64,000 bases of DNA from Paenibacillus woosongensis. Lineage in GTDB: Bacteria; Bacillota; Bacilli; Paenibacillales; Paenibacillaceae. Within the stretch, counting starts at the first letter, position 1; the number at the start of each line of letters is the position of its first letter. The stretch covers positions 1 to 64,000 of the forward strand of contig NZ_WNZW01000012.1 of assembly GCF_009725165.1 (NCBI RefSeq). The letters run 5' to 3'. The position numbers were made by a program, and so were the translations under genes. Shown in pieces: positions 1 to 8,306 of this stretch. The notes beneath the pieces are model-generated. The model did not search any database. It saw only the letters and a list, made by a program, of their open reading frames with translations, and was not told the origin of the DNA.

Positions 1-102
1 TATATTGAATTTTATTACAACCGCAAGCGAATGCATGGTGCACTTGGCTATCTTTCACCTGTTCGTTTTGCTGAACAATTTAACAGAAAATCTGTCGCAT
101 GA
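1..102 (+). CDS. IS3-family transposase (OrfB), C-terminal end, partial
   Basis: The reading frame enters from the left edge and ends at a TGA at 100-102. The 33 residues visible include YNRKRMHGALGYLSPVRF, the signature that closes the DDE integrase core of IS3/IS150-group OrfB transposases. The enzyme catalyses cut-and-copy transposition of its element. Only the last part is in the window, so it cannot be judged whether the element is intact. A terminal-repeat-like sequence follows at once, so this is the right end of an insertion sequence. Confidence 0.85.
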   Translation, partial: YIEFYYNRKRMHGALGYLSPVRFAEQFNRKSVA

Positions 103-103
103 G

Positions 104-128
104 TGTCCACTTTCTTGACAGAGGTCCA
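104..128 (+). repeat. Probable right terminal inverted repeat of the IS3-type element
   Basis: Two bases after the transposase stop lies TGTCCACTTTCTTGACAG followed by AGGTCCA. Position and sequence resemble the right ends of IS150-group elements, whose left ends carry the reverse complement. The left copy lies outside the window, so the pairing is inferred. Confidence 0.6.
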
Positions 129-430
129 GTAGGTCCGTAAGCAACATTTCCGCAAGCTACTACTTTCCATAAGCAACAGCTTGTTGTCTGTTTGGATCCA
201 CAAACTCCATCTTCATCTCTAGACTCCCTCCTACCTCCTACATCCTCCTCTTCCACTGAAGCCTGTCCCTTTACCATGCCCCCGCCGCACTTCCATTACT
301 TCTGTCTACTTCTAGATTCGCCTTTCATCAACTAGTTCCGTCAAAAAAACCTCCCCAACCCCACGCCGGTCGAACTGAGCTGTCCTCGAAAGGGCTGAAA
401 TCGGGAAGGCGAGTTTGCATGCACAACGAT
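129..430. other. Intergenic stretch beside the insertion sequence
   Basis: No convincing gene. The stretch is pyrimidine-rich on the plus strand between about 200 and 360, with no clear ribosome binding site, promoter or terminator. It lies downstream of the minus-strand permease gene and may be remnant DNA flanking the insertion. Confidence 0.4.
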
Positions 431-1297
431 CTACCGCTCGCGCACGAGCTTGCGCTCGATATAGACGACAAGCTGGTACATGGCAGTGGCTACGAGGGCG
501 ATAATAACGAGACTGGACAGCACCAGCGTGAAATTGAATACTTGAAAGCCGTAGACGATCAAATAGCCCAGGCCTATTTTGGCGACCAGAAACTCGCCGA
601 CGATTACGCCTACCCAGGCCATGCCGACGTTCACTTTCAGCGTGGAGACAATCGTCGGAAACGAGGCGGGCAATATCGCTTTGCGGAACACATCCTGGCG
701 GCTGCCGCCGAAGGTGCGTATCACTTTCGTATAGTTGGCATCGACTTCGTTGAAGCTCGTGTATACGACAAGCGTAGTAACAATGACCGTTATGGACAAG
801 GTCGTGACGACGATCGCGGTAAATCCGGCACCGAACAACACGATGAAAATCGGGCCTAAGGCGACCTTCGGCATACTGTTGAAGACGACCATATAGGGAT
901 CAAGCACTTTGGACAGAAACGGCGACCACCAGATGACTACGGCAAGCAGCGTCCCGATCAGCGTGCCTAGCAGGAAGCCGACCACGGTCTCGGATACCGT
1001 CATCGCAAGATGCGGCCAGAGCTCCCCGCTGACGATGTCTTTCAAGATTTGCTGCCCCACCTTGGAGGGATAACTGAAAATCAGCACATCGATCCACTTC
1101 AGCTGCCCAGCTATTTCCCATAGGAGTATGCACAGCAGCAATATGCTGGCCTGAACAGCAAATACGCTCTGTTTCATTCTTCGTTTGGCCTGCAGATGCT
1201 GCTGCCATTTCTGCGCCAGCCAAGTCTGCGAATCCACACTATCACGGTTATGGCGATCCTGGTCGGTAAGATAGCCTAAGCGTTTCTCCCTACTCAT
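431..1297 (-). CDS. ABC transporter permease, SsuC/TauC family
   Basis: Integral membrane subunit of an importer of the nitrate/sulfonate/taurine/pyrimidine-precursor class. About six hydrophobic segments follow a charged, soluble N-terminus of about 45 residues. The cytoplasmic EAA loop that contacts the ATPase is visible as FGGSRQDVFRKAILPAS, in the second half. The ATG at 1297 is preferred over a GTG at 1306 because GGGAG sits 8 bases ahead of it; this start is only a few bases after the ATPase stop, so the genes are translationally coupled. It is the third gene of an operon (binding protein, ATPase, permease). The substrate cannot be read from the sequence; the arrangement resembles B. 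subtilis ytlACD. Confidence 0.88.
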   Translation of the reverse strand: MSREKRLGYLTDQDRHNRDSVDSQTWLAQKWQQHLQAKRRMKQSVFAVQASILLLCILLWEIAGQLKWIDVLIFSYPSKVGQQILKDIVSGELWPHLAMTVSETVVGFLLGTLIGTLLAVVIWWSPFLSKVLDPYMVVFNSMPKVALGPIFIVLFGAGFTAIVVTTLSITVIVTTLVVYTSFNEVDANYTKVIRTFGGSRQDVFRKAILPASFPTIVSTLKVNVGMAWVGVIVGEFLVAKIGLGYLIVYGFQVFNFTLVLSSLVIIALVATAMYQLVVYIERKLVRER

Positions 1298-1302
1298 CAG
1301 CT

Positions 1303-2079
1303 TCACTCCCTTCTTTCGGACGCTTCAAGTTCTCCCCAAATTTCATGGAACAGTGCATTGAATCCCGGCTCCTCCCGCGCATAAAACGGCAGTGCCTCGC
1401 GTATATTCTTTGGCACTTCAAACACACTGCGGATTCTGCCCGGCCTGGAGCCCAGCACGATAACCCGGTCGCTCACTGCAATCGCTTCGGATAAATCATG
1501 CGTTACGAGGATGCCGGTTTTTCTTCGCTGCTTGAGCGTATCGACTACGAGATCCTCCAGCTGAAGCTTCGTCTGGTAATCGAGCGCGGAGAAGGGTTCA
1601 TCCAGCAGCAGCAAGTCCGGGTTCGTCGCCAGCGTTCTGGCCAGCGCCACCCGCTGCCTCATCCCCCCGGACAACTGATGCGGATAGAGGCGGGCTGTCC
1701 CGGACAGTCCCATCCCCTCCAGCAGCTCCTCGGCCAGTTCCGCGCTTTGCTTGGTGAGGCGATTCGTTAATTCAAGACCGAGCAGGACATTATCGACAAT
1801 ACTCCGCCACGGAAACAGATAATCCTGCTGAAGCATATAGCCTACCTCGGGCGTAGACCCGGTTACAGGCTTGCCATGGAGCAGCACCAGCCCTCTGGAA
1901 GGGGGTATCAGTCCGGCTATAAGAGACAGCAGCGTCGTTTTGCCACAGCCGCTCGGACCGACCAAGCTGATCAATTCCCCGTCCTCCACGGACAGATTCA
2001 TATCCTGGAGTGCCAGCGTCGCTGCATGATCCGTTACGTAGGCAAGATCAACATCCTTCAGTTGAATGACAGGCACCAT
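1303..2079 (-). CDS. ABC transporter ATP-binding protein, SsuB/TauB family
   Basis: Cytoplasmic ATPase that powers the adjacent permease. From the ATG at 2079 the Walker A motif GPSGCGKTT is at residues 41-49, the Q-loop in YMLQQDYLFPW near 81-91, the ABC signature LSGGMRQR near 136-143 and Walker B LLLLDEPF near 156-163. A longer frame reaches back to 2139 and would overlap the binding-protein gene. The ATG at 2079 is favoured because AGGTGATC, a full match to the 16S anti-Shine-Dalgarno, lies just upstream; a GTG at 2091 is also possible. Second gene of the three-gene importer operon. Confidence 0.9.
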   Translation of the reverse strand: MVPVIQLKDVDLAYVTDHAATLALQDMNLSVEDGELISLVGPSGCGKTTLLSLIAGLIPPSRGLVLLHGKPVTGSTPEVGYMLQQDYLFPWRSIVDNVLLGLELTNRLTKQSAELAEELLEGMGLSGTARLYPHQLSGGMRQRVALARTLATNPDLLLLDEPFSALDYQTKLQLEDLVVDTLKQRRKTGILVTHDLSEAIAVSDRVIVLGSRPGRIRSVFEVPKNIREALPFYAREEPGFNALFHEIWGELEASERRE

Positions 2080-2101
2080 GCGATTGATCACCTTCCTCTC
2101 C

Positions 2102-3115
2102 TCATGGCGATGGGGATGCCTGAACAGCAGCTTCGGCATATTTGTTGTCCACCAGTTCAGCCACGGATACCCGTTTTTTTAATTCTCCCGCCCCTTCCAT
2201 GACGTCCAGCAGATTATTCCATGCCTCCTCGGCGATGGCCGGCGATTCCGCATAGGAGCCCTGCTCCAGATAACGCTTTACAGAACTCTCGAGAATATCC
2301 AGACCGGTATCTTTGAAATAAGGCGATATCACCTCGGCCGTTTCCGCTGGCGTATGCTCCTGCACCCATTTTTGCGCCTTATGGACCGCGTTCGTGAACT
2401 TCTGGACGATCTCGTCATTTTTCTTCAAGTAGCTCTGCTTTGTCATGAATACGGTATAAGGCAGCCGCCCGCTCTCCGTACCAAAGGAAGCGATGACATG
2501 GCCCTTCCCCTCCCGCTCGAAAATTGAGGCCTGCGGCTCGAAAAGCTGGACAAACTGCCCTGTTCCAGAGGCGTAGGCGGCAGCGATATTGGCGAAATCG
2601 ACGTTCTGGATCAGCTCCAAATCACTTTGAGGATCAATGCCATGCTTGCGCAGCGTGAATTCTCCGGCCATCTGCGGCATTCCGCCCTTGCGCTGCCCAA
2701 GAAATACCGACCCCTGGAGCTGTGACCAGTCAAAATCGTCCATCGGCTCTCTGGATACTAGAAAAGTGCCATCCGTCTGTGTCAGCTGTGCAAAGTTGAT
2801 CACCGGATCTTCCGCCCCCTGCTGATAGACATATATTGAGGTTTCAGCTCCGACCAGCGCCACATCAATCGCACCAGACAACAGCGCCGTCATCGTCTTA
2901 TCGCCCCCGGCTGTCGTCTGCAGCTCCACGTTCAATCCTTCCTCTTTGAAAAAACCTTTCTCCAAAGCAACATACTGCGGCGCATAAAATACAGAGCGCG
3001 TCACTTCTCCGATCCTTACTTTATGCGTCTGTCCGTTCCCTCCGCAGCCGCCAAGCAGCGCAAGGAAGATGAATAGCGGCGCAATCCAGCCTGCGGCACA
3101 ACGTATAACCCTCAT
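2102..3115 (-). CDS. ABC transporter substrate-binding lipoprotein, NMT1/SsuA family
   Basis: Extracytoplasmic solute-binding protein anchored by a lipid. The start at 3115 follows AAAGAGGTGACGGAT; an upstream ATG at 3163 has no good binding site. A hydrophobic signal sequence ends in the lipobox LLGGC with Cys24. The mature part contains APQYVALEKGFFKEEGLNVE, typical of NMT1/SsuA-type binding proteins for nitrate, alkylsulfonates, taurine or thiamine precursors. No thiamine riboswitch consensus was found in the leader, which argues weakly against a thiamine-precursor role. First gene of the operon. Ligand unknown; closest in layout to B. subtilis YtlA. Confidence 0.87.
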   Translation of the reverse strand: MRVIRCAAGWIAPLFIFLALLGGCGGNGQTHKVRIGEVTRSVFYAPQYVALEKGFFKEEGLNVELQTTAGGDKTMTALLSGAIDVALVGAETSIYVYQQGAEDPVINFAQLTQTDGTFLVSREPMDDFDWSQLQGSVFLGQRKGGMPQMAGEFTLRKHGIDPQSDLELIQNVDFANIAAAYASGTGQFVQLFEPQASIFEREGKGHVIASFGTESGRLPYTVFMTKQSYLKKNDEIVQKFTNAVHKAQKWVQEHTPAETAEVISPYFKDTGLDILESSVKRYLEQGSYAESPAIAEEAWNNLLDVMEGAGELKKRVSVAELVDNKYAEAAVQASPSP

Positions 3116-3194
3116 ATCCGTCACCTCTTTCTTATTGAAGCTTTTATTAAAGAATATGCGCATGCCCTTGATTTGGTTATGACATGCACAAAGA

Positions 3195-3235
3195 GGCCGC
3201 CGCTAACGATATGTCGTATATCCTTAGCGACGGCC
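3195..3235 (-). terminator. Hairpin, probable terminator of the M32 carboxypeptidase gene
   Basis: A 12-bp stem (GGCCGCCGCTAA against TTAGCGACGGCC, one G-U pair) lies between the carboxypeptidase stop and the importer operon. On the minus strand it is followed by CTCTTTG, a weak T-tract. It could also act as a leader structure for the importer. Confidence 0.5.
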
Positions 3236-3324
3236 CTGGTTTGGAGATTAAAGCCTATGCGGCTTCCATTCTGTATTCTATTGTTTCCATGGATATAGGG
3301 TTGGTCAATTGATTGATCTAGTAG

Positions 3325-4845
3325 TCATTGCAGCCCGTAGATCGCTTTGTACTTCTGCTCTAAATAATCGGCCAAATAATCCGGATTCAAATCCTCGCCG
3401 GTGACCCGTTTGATGATTTCCGCCGGTTTTTCGCTTTTTCCATATTTATAAATTTGCTCGGTCAGCCACTCCTTGATCGGAGCGAAGTTCCCTTCAGCGA
3501 TCAGCTCGTCGAAGTTCGGCAGTTGTTTGCGCATCGTATGGACGATTTGCGCCGCATACATATTGCCCAGCGCATAGGAAGGGAAATAACCGAAGCTGCC
3601 GCCGGACCAATGCACATCCTGCAGCACGCCAAGACTGTCATTCGGCGGCGTAAGCCCAAGATAAGCCTGGTATTTCTCGTTCCACACCTTCGGCAGATCA
3701 TTGACCGACAAGCCCTCATTGAACAGCTGCTTCTCGATTTCATAACGGATAATGATATGCAGGTTATAGGTCAGCTCATCCGCCTGGATGCGGATTAACG
3801 AGTTCTCGACCCGGTTAATCGCCTTGTAAAATTCATCTACCGTAACGTCCTTTAGCTGCTCTGGAAAATGCTGCTGCAGATCGCCGTAGTATCGTGTCCA
3901 GAACTCCCGGCTCCGGCCGATGAAGTTCTCCCACAGCCGGGACTGGGATTCATGAATTCCCATGGACGCCCCTTCCCCAAGCGGGGTTCCCGCAAGGCCA
4001 GAATCCACATTCTGCTCGTACAGAGCATGCCCGCCCTCATGCAGGGAGCTGAACAAGGCAAAGGTCACGTCATCCTGCATATAGCTGGTCGTAATCCGGA
4101 CGTCTCCCTGATTTAAAGTAATCTCGAATGGATGCACGCTCTCGTCCACGCGGCCGGCTTCGAAATCATAACCAATTTGCTCCAGCATGAACATGCCAAA
4201 TTTCTCCTGCTGAGCCTTATCGAACAATTGATTCATAAAAGGAGCCTGCGGCTGGCTGGACGCCCCGTTGATCGCTTCCACCAACGGCACAAGACGATCC
4301 CTTAACTGGCCGAACACTTGATCCAGCTTCTCTACCGTCAAATCCGGTTCATACAGATGGAGCAGCGTATCATAACGCGTCGCCTTCGGCCCCCAATAAT
4401 CGATAAATTCACTCGTCTTCTCTACGATCTGCCCCAAATAAGGCTCGAACCCGGCGTAATCGCCGTTTTCTTTGAAATCCTCCCATAGCGTCTCCGCTAA
4501 AGCGGTAAGCTCGGTGTATTCCTGATATTTATGAGGCGGAATCTTCACGCTGCGGTCGTATTCCTCCTGGGTGACCGTAATGATCCGCTGTTTTATTTCG
4601 TCAAGCTCGCTAAATACGGCCGGGGAATTCAATTCTGCGAGCATTTTTCCCATTTCCTCCGATGTCTGAAGCTTGAAAGCTTCCGTCATCAGCACGCCGA
4701 TCGCCTCGGAACGGCCCTGTGCCCCTTTCTTCGGCGCACCGGTGCGAAGATCCCAATGCATCAGCGCTACAGCTTCATGATAGCTTTTGATTTTGTGGAG
4801 TAGTGCTTGAAATTGTTCCCAAGTTGAAGCGGTTGTCTGAGTCAT
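3325..4845 (-). CDS. M32 family carboxypeptidase (YpwA/Taq type)
   Basis: Cytosolic zinc metallo-carboxypeptidase that removes C-terminal amino acids from peptides. The zinc-binding HEXXH motif is HEGGH at about residues 269-273 of 506, and other family signatures are visible (HESQSRLWEN, ALGNMYAAQI). The length matches the roughly 500 residues usual for the family. The ATG at 4845 is chosen because GAGGTGGGA precedes it; the frame stays open upstream to 4929 but without a ribosome binding site and with residues atypical for the family. It stands alone on the minus strand, divergent from the HesB-like gene, and is closed by the hairpin at 3195-3235. Confidence 0.93.
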   Translation of the reverse strand: MTQTTASTWEQFQALLHKIKSYHEAVALMHWDLRTGAPKKGAQGRSEAIGVLMTEAFKLQTSEEMGKMLAELNSPAVFSELDEIKQRIITVTQEEYDRSVKIPPHKYQEYTELTALAETLWEDFKENGDYAGFEPYLGQIVEKTSEFIDYWGPKATRYDTLLHLYEPDLTVEKLDQVFGQLRDRLVPLVEAINGASSQPQAPFMNQLFDKAQQEKFGMFMLEQIGYDFEAGRVDESVHPFEITLNQGDVRITTSYMQDDVTFALFSSLHEGGHALYEQNVDSGLAGTPLGEGASMGIHESQSRLWENFIGRSREFWTRYYGDLQQHFPEQLKDVTVDEFYKAINRVENSLIRIQADELTYNLHIIIRYEIEKQLFNEGLSVNDLPKVWNEKYQAYLGLTPPNDSLGVLQDVHWSGGSFGYFPSYALGNMYAAQIVHTMRKQLPNFDELIAEGNFAPIKEWLTEQIYKYGKSEKPAEIIKRVTGEDLNPDYLADYLEQKYKAIYGLQ

Positions 4846-4994
4846 ATTGTTTCCCACCTCTATCCAGAAATTTAACTTCTCCTCTTGATGATACTTTTTA
4901 CAAACCGTATAATCAAATTTTGAAACCATGTTTTTTGTGATGATTCCGATACGAATGATCTCGTTAGTCGCAACCTAAGTAAAGGAGCTTTCCC

Positions 4995-5336
4995 ATGAAA
5001 TTGACTCTGGATTTCACAGCAGACCGCATCATTCACGAGTTGCTAGGCAAACGGCCAGGCCATTTGCGCCTCGTTTATGACATGGAGGACTGCGGATGCG
5101 GAATGAGCGGCATCCCGGGACTGGAGCTCGTCAGCGAGCCGGGTCCGCAAGATATCAAAGTGGAATGCGATTCGTATCCCATTTGGATAAACCGTCAGCA
5201 AGCCATTTTTTTTGAGGAAAAATTGTTCCTTCAGGGAGATCAGTCCAGCAGAACCTTCCGTTTAGAAGGCGTCTCCCAGCTGTACAAAGCGAATATGCGT
5301 CTTGCCGATCGTCGTGAGGAAGCAAATCAGAATTAG
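4995..5336 (+). CDS. HesB/YqkB-like iron-sulfur cluster biosynthesis family protein
   Basis: Small cytosolic protein of 113 residues with the HesB/IscA-like fold (Fe-S biosyn domain), related to B. subtilis YqkB. The segment DMEDCGCGMSGIPG carries two close cysteines, but the C-terminal CxC of true A-type carriers is missing, so a cluster scaffold role is uncertain. AAAGGAGCTTTCCC provides the ribosome binding site. The carbonic anhydrase gene starts 27 bases downstream on the same strand, so the two are probably co-transcribed. Confidence 0.8.
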   Translation: MKLTLDFTADRIIHELLGKRPGHLRLVYDMEDCGCGMSGIPGLELVSEPGPQDIKVECDSYPIWINRQQAIFFEEKLFLQGDQSSRTFRLEGVSQLYKANMRLADRREEANQN

Positions 5337-5363
5337 ATAACAGCAATTAAGGAGGTAACAACT

Positions 5364-5939
5364 ATGAGTCAAATTGAAACAATCATGGAGCATAACAAGA
5401 AATTCGTCCAGGACAAGGAATACGAAGCGTACATCACGGACAAGTTCCCGGACAAGAAAATCGCCATCGTCACCTGCATGGATACACGCCTAGTCGAGCT
5501 GCTGCCTAAAGCCATGAACCTGCGGAACGGCGACGCGAAAATCATCAAAAATGCCGGCGCTGTCATTTCCCAGCCTTTCGGATCCGTTATGCGGAGTCTG
5601 CTGGTCGCCATTTATGAGCTTCAAGCGGAGGAAGTATTCATCGTCGGTCACACCGGCTGCGGTATGGCTTCATTGAACTCGGAGCATATGATCGGCGAAA
5701 TCAAGCAACGCGGAATTTCCGACGACGTGCTGAACACCCTGGAGAACTCCGGAATTAAGCTGAGAAAATGGCTGCGCGGCTTCAGCAACGAAAAAGAAGG
5801 CGTCACCCATACCGTCGAAATCGTGAAAAAACACCCGCTGCTGCCGCCAAACATCCCGGTTCACGGCCTGCTGATCGATTCCACGACCGGTGAGCTGGAG
5901 ATCGTGGTTAACGGAAGTGAAGAAAACAGCCATTCATAA
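5364..5939 (+). CDS. Beta-class carbonic anhydrase (YtiB-like)
   Basis: Cytosolic zinc enzyme that interconverts CO2 and bicarbonate. The zinc ligands and catalytic dyad of the beta class are in place: Cys38-Met-Asp40-Thr-Arg42, then His96 and Cys99 in GHTGCGM. The length of 191 residues fits the short bacterial type represented by B. subtilis YtiB. An excellent ribosome binding site (TAAGGAGGTAACAACT) precedes the ATG. It lies directly behind the HesB-like gene and is followed by a rho-independent terminator at 5998-6030. Confidence 0.93.
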   Translation: MSQIETIMEHNKKFVQDKEYEAYITDKFPDKKIAIVTCMDTRLVELLPKAMNLRNGDAKIIKNAGAVISQPFGSVMRSLLVAIYELQAEEVFIVGHTGCGMASLNSEHMIGEIKQRGISDDVLNTLENSGIKLRKWLRGFSNEKEGVTHTVEIVKKHPLLPPNIPVHGLLIDSTTGELEIVVNGSEENSHS

Positions 5940-5997
5940 TCTAGCATTTCTATAACTACCGTGAATAATTATTCCTATTAATGCATATTTATAAATG

Positions 5998-6030
5998 AGC
6001 TGTCGGCCTCGAACCGGCGGCTTATTTTCT
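5998..6030 (+). terminator. Rho-independent terminator after carbonic anhydrase gene
   Basis: A 9-bp stem, AGCTGTCGG paired with CCGGCGGCT (two G-U pairs), loop of 7, followed by TATTTTCTT. Confidence 0.8.
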
Positions 6031-6105
6031 TGTTCGCTTGAATGTGAAACGTATCACTTTGTTAAAAATCCTTCATAATGTGTTCATATTGCGTTCATTT
6101 AACCG

Positions 6106-6114
6106 TGCTATACT
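6106..6114 (+). promoter_or_regulatory. Extended -10 promoter element for the DUF2871 gene
   Basis: TGCTATACT matches an extended -10 box (TGnTATAAT) 44 bases upstream of the start codon; no well-spaced -35 box is evident, as often seen with extended -10 promoters. Confidence 0.4.
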
Positions 6115-6157
6115 CTCCGTAAAGTTAGAACGAACTACTTTTAAAGGAGACTTCATC

Positions 6158-6553
6158 ATGAAAAAATTGTATTATACGTCCTTCTTCTACGCCATTCTCG
6201 GCCTGCTTGCCGGCGTAGCCTATCGCGAAATCACCAAGCATAGCGACTTCACCGGGCAGACCGTTCTCGTGGCCCTTCATACGCATATTTTGGTGCTGGG
6301 CTTCCTCTTCTTCACCGTCGCCCTGATCCTGGCCAAGCTGTTCCAGGTGCATGAAGCAAAATCATTCGGAGCCTGGTATATCGTGTACAACCTCGGGCTT
6401 ATTATTTCCATCGCCGCCATGGCTGTTCGCGGCATGCTGCAAATCAACGGCACCGACATCAGCTTCCTGCCGCACATCGCCGGACTCGGCCACACGATTC
6501 TGGGCGCAGGCATCATCTGGCTGCTGCTCCTGTTGCGGAAGAGAATTCAATAG
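6158..6553 (+). CDS. DUF2871 family membrane protein
   Basis: A 131-residue integral membrane protein with four hydrophobic segments and little soluble sequence. Conserved histidines sit in and next to the helices (ALHTHILVLGF, LPHIAGLGHTILG), a layout that recalls heme- or metal-binding four-helix membrane proteins, although function is not established for this family. The ATG at 6158 has AAAGGAGA ahead of it; the longer frame from 6038 runs through the promoter and is rejected. Single-gene unit between two terminators. Confidence 0.8.
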   Translation: MKKLYYTSFFYAILGLLAGVAYREITKHSDFTGQTVLVALHTHILVLGFLFFTVALILAKLFQVHEAKSFGAWYIVYNLGLIISIAAMAVRGMLQINGTDISFLPHIAGLGHTILGAGIIWLLLLLRKRIQ

Positions 6554-6560
6554 ATTTGGA

Positions 6561-6596
6561 ACAAGCGGTTGCTGAATCAGCAGCCGCTTGTTTTTG
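6561..6596 (+). terminator. Rho-independent terminator after the DUF2871 gene
   Basis: A 13-bp stem, ACAAGCGGTTGCT paired with AGCAGCCGCTTGT (one G-U), 4-5 base loop, then TTTTT. Confidence 0.9.
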
Positions 6597-6743
6597 GATT
6601 TTTATTCAAAAGTTCCAAACATCTGCGTTATAACTGAAGACTGAACAAAGTAGATCGATTTCTCTCTTTTAACTATGAAGTGCTGGTGATACGATAACAT
6701 TATGATTTCAACGAAAATAAGGATGTAGGAGACTTCACTTCAC

Positions 6744-7499
6744 ATGATAAAACTGAATAAAAAAGTTGGACAAGATGTGCGTATCGCTAGATCTTTAAGA
6801 AAAGGAATGATCGTCGAGTTAAGACCAAGTCAAGATCATATTGGAACCGATGTTTATTATGATTCGGCATACATAGGGTATATTCATCGTCATTATGAGG
6901 CTCCCTTTGCAAAAATTGTTGCTACTGAAAAATTAGTTACAACCTATGGTTTTGAATTCGAACTGATCCATAAAACTGCAGATCAGTTAAAAGAGGACGA
7001 GGAAAAATTGAAGCAGCTCTCTCAAAAATGGCAAGAGGAAAGAGAGCAGAAAAAACGTAATATTGCCGCTCGAAAAGATGAGATGCTCATACATTCACGC
7101 AGCTTCTATACCATTTTACAAAGATGCCTCTTTGCTATTGATAATGGCGCCGGCCCTTCCCTAGTTAGTGGTTTCTTTGGGAAGTCTGAAACAACAGCTC
7201 AGTATTACCAAAGATTTCTCCAAGGGTTACTTGATTCAGAAATATCAAATAGTGCAAGGGATGAAAACCTCCTACAATTATCAGAATTGAATAAAAGAGG
7301 AGAGTTATATCCCCGGATTTTACAACACAGAGAAAAACTAATGGAGCAACAAAGAAATCGGAAACCTATTCCGATTTATTGTTGGAAATGTAAATCAGGT
7401 ACGGTTGAACGAAATAAGACTTGTTTCTTTTGTACTTGGGGAAAATGCACCTCATGTGGGGCATGTAAACCTACTTGTATCAAAGAGGGTATATTTTAA
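6744..7499 (+). CDS. Unrecognised protein: HIRAN-like N-terminus, coiled coil, cysteine-rich C-terminus
   Basis: 251 residues, no family recognised with confidence. Residues about 20-60 (GMIVELRPSQDHIGTDVYYD then YIGYIHRHYEAPFAKIV) resemble the HIRAN fold found in DNA-binding and repair proteins. Residues about 78-110 are highly charged and likely a coiled coil. The last 40 residues hold eight cysteines: CWKC, CFFC, then CTSCGACKPTC, which has the CxxCxxCxxxC spacing of a 4Fe-4S ferredoxin site; two zinc ribbons are the alternative. The gene is more AT-rich than those before it and stands at the left edge of the AT-rich island. TAGGAG lies 12 bases ahead of the ATG, somewhat far. Confidence 0.7.
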   Translation: MIKLNKKVGQDVRIARSLRKGMIVELRPSQDHIGTDVYYDSAYIGYIHRHYEAPFAKIVATEKLVTTYGFEFELIHKTADQLKEDEEKLKQLSQKWQEEREQKKRNIAARKDEMLIHSRSFYTILQRCLFAIDNGAGPSLVSGFFGKSETTAQYYQRFLQGLLDSEISNSARDENLLQLSELNKRGELYPRILQHREKLMEQQRNRKPIPIYCWKCKSGTVERNKTCFFCTWGKCTSCGACKPTCIKEGIF

Positions 7500-7573
7500 A
7501 GCAGGGATTCACTAACCATTATTATGGATTGAACATAGAGTGCGGAATGCACTCCAGGCATCGATTTACATAT

Positions 7574-7600
7574 AAAAAGCCTGTTTAATTACAAACAGGT
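7574..7600 (-). terminator. Terminator of the DUF6809 gene
   Basis: On the minus strand ACCTGTTT pairs with AAACAGG around a short loop and is followed by CTTTTTATA. A separate small hairpin, AGGGCTG/CAGCCCT, lies at 7621-7640 between it and the gene. Confidence 0.6.
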
Positions 7601-7685
7601 CTCTCAGCAAGTGACTCTCCAGGGCTGTTTCGTCAGCCCTTTAGCCCTTTTCATCCAATACTTCGATCATCATCATTGCGCCGAT

Positions 7686-7913
7686 TTAAAAGCCATGGAC
7701 AAATGACGCTGTGGAATGCATAGAGTAAGTCTTCCCATATAAATCGATGATGCCTTCAATGAATCTAAAGTCATTTTCGGAGAATCTCTTCTGACATTCC
7801 TCCATGAGATCAGAGGTTTGCTTCGTAAGCTTGCGGTATTCGGGATCTTGTGGATTTATGTACGCGTCTGGCTGCAGCGATCCATTATAGATTTTTTCTA
7901 TAATGCTATCCAT
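7686..7913 (-). CDS. DUF6809 family small protein
   Basis: A 75-residue acidic cytosolic protein, mostly helical. The pattern IYNGSLQPDAYINPQDPEY near the start and the closing SMHSTASFVHGF match the DUF6809 family of short Bacillota proteins, often found in phage-like or accessory regions; function unknown. AAAGGATGT precedes the ATG. It is the last gene on the minus strand of the immunity-rich stretch and has its own terminator. Confidence 0.7.
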   Translation of the reverse strand: MDSIIEKIYNGSLQPDAYINPQDPEYRKLTKQTSDLMEECQKRFSENDFRFIEGIIDLYGKTYSMHSTASFVHGF

Positions 7914-8306
7914 TGACGTTACATCCTTTCACTGACAATTTGGTTGTTAAACATCAATTACATATTTTACAACAACGAACCAGCATTCAGCCCAAAATAT
8001 ACGATATTCGTATAAAGTAGAATTGATAATCTTTAATGAACTATATAATATGCAGCCAAACTGATAACCGATATTATATACCCTTCTAGGAGGGACAACT
8101 ATTAAATGCTTACTTAATGTTTTGACAAAAACTTAAATCTCGGCAAAAAATAACAGGTCAATCATGGTGGTATAAAACCATAATTACCTGTTCAAAGTTA
8201 GCTTATTATTAAGAATGAATATGTAATAAAAATATTAGGTTATTCACTAAACAGCAACATCTTGGTTCATAATATATGATGAATTTACTTCCCTCTTATT
8301 TGAAGA
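7914..8306. other. AT-rich intergenic stretch
   Basis: No gene is supported in 393 bases. It contains the minus-strand terminator hairpin at 8152-8192 described separately; the rest is AT-rich with no clear signal beyond a possible promoter region for the DUF6809 gene. Confidence 0.4.
8152..8192 (-). terminator. Terminator of the GAD-like immunity gene
   Basis: AACAGGT-CAAT-CATGGT pairs with ACCAT-AATT-ACCTGTT. On the minus strand the stem is followed by ATTTTTTG. The hairpin is closely similar in sequence to the one at 13528-13565. Confidence 0.7.

Noticed and set aside
419..859. Long plus-strand frame opposite the permease gene
   Set aside because: It is the mirror of a clear membrane permease and its product has no membrane, domain or ribosome binding site features.
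3116..3324. Thiamine riboswitch upstream of the ABC importer
   Set aside because: The conserved CTGAGA and ACCTGATC words are not found; only a simple hairpin is present.
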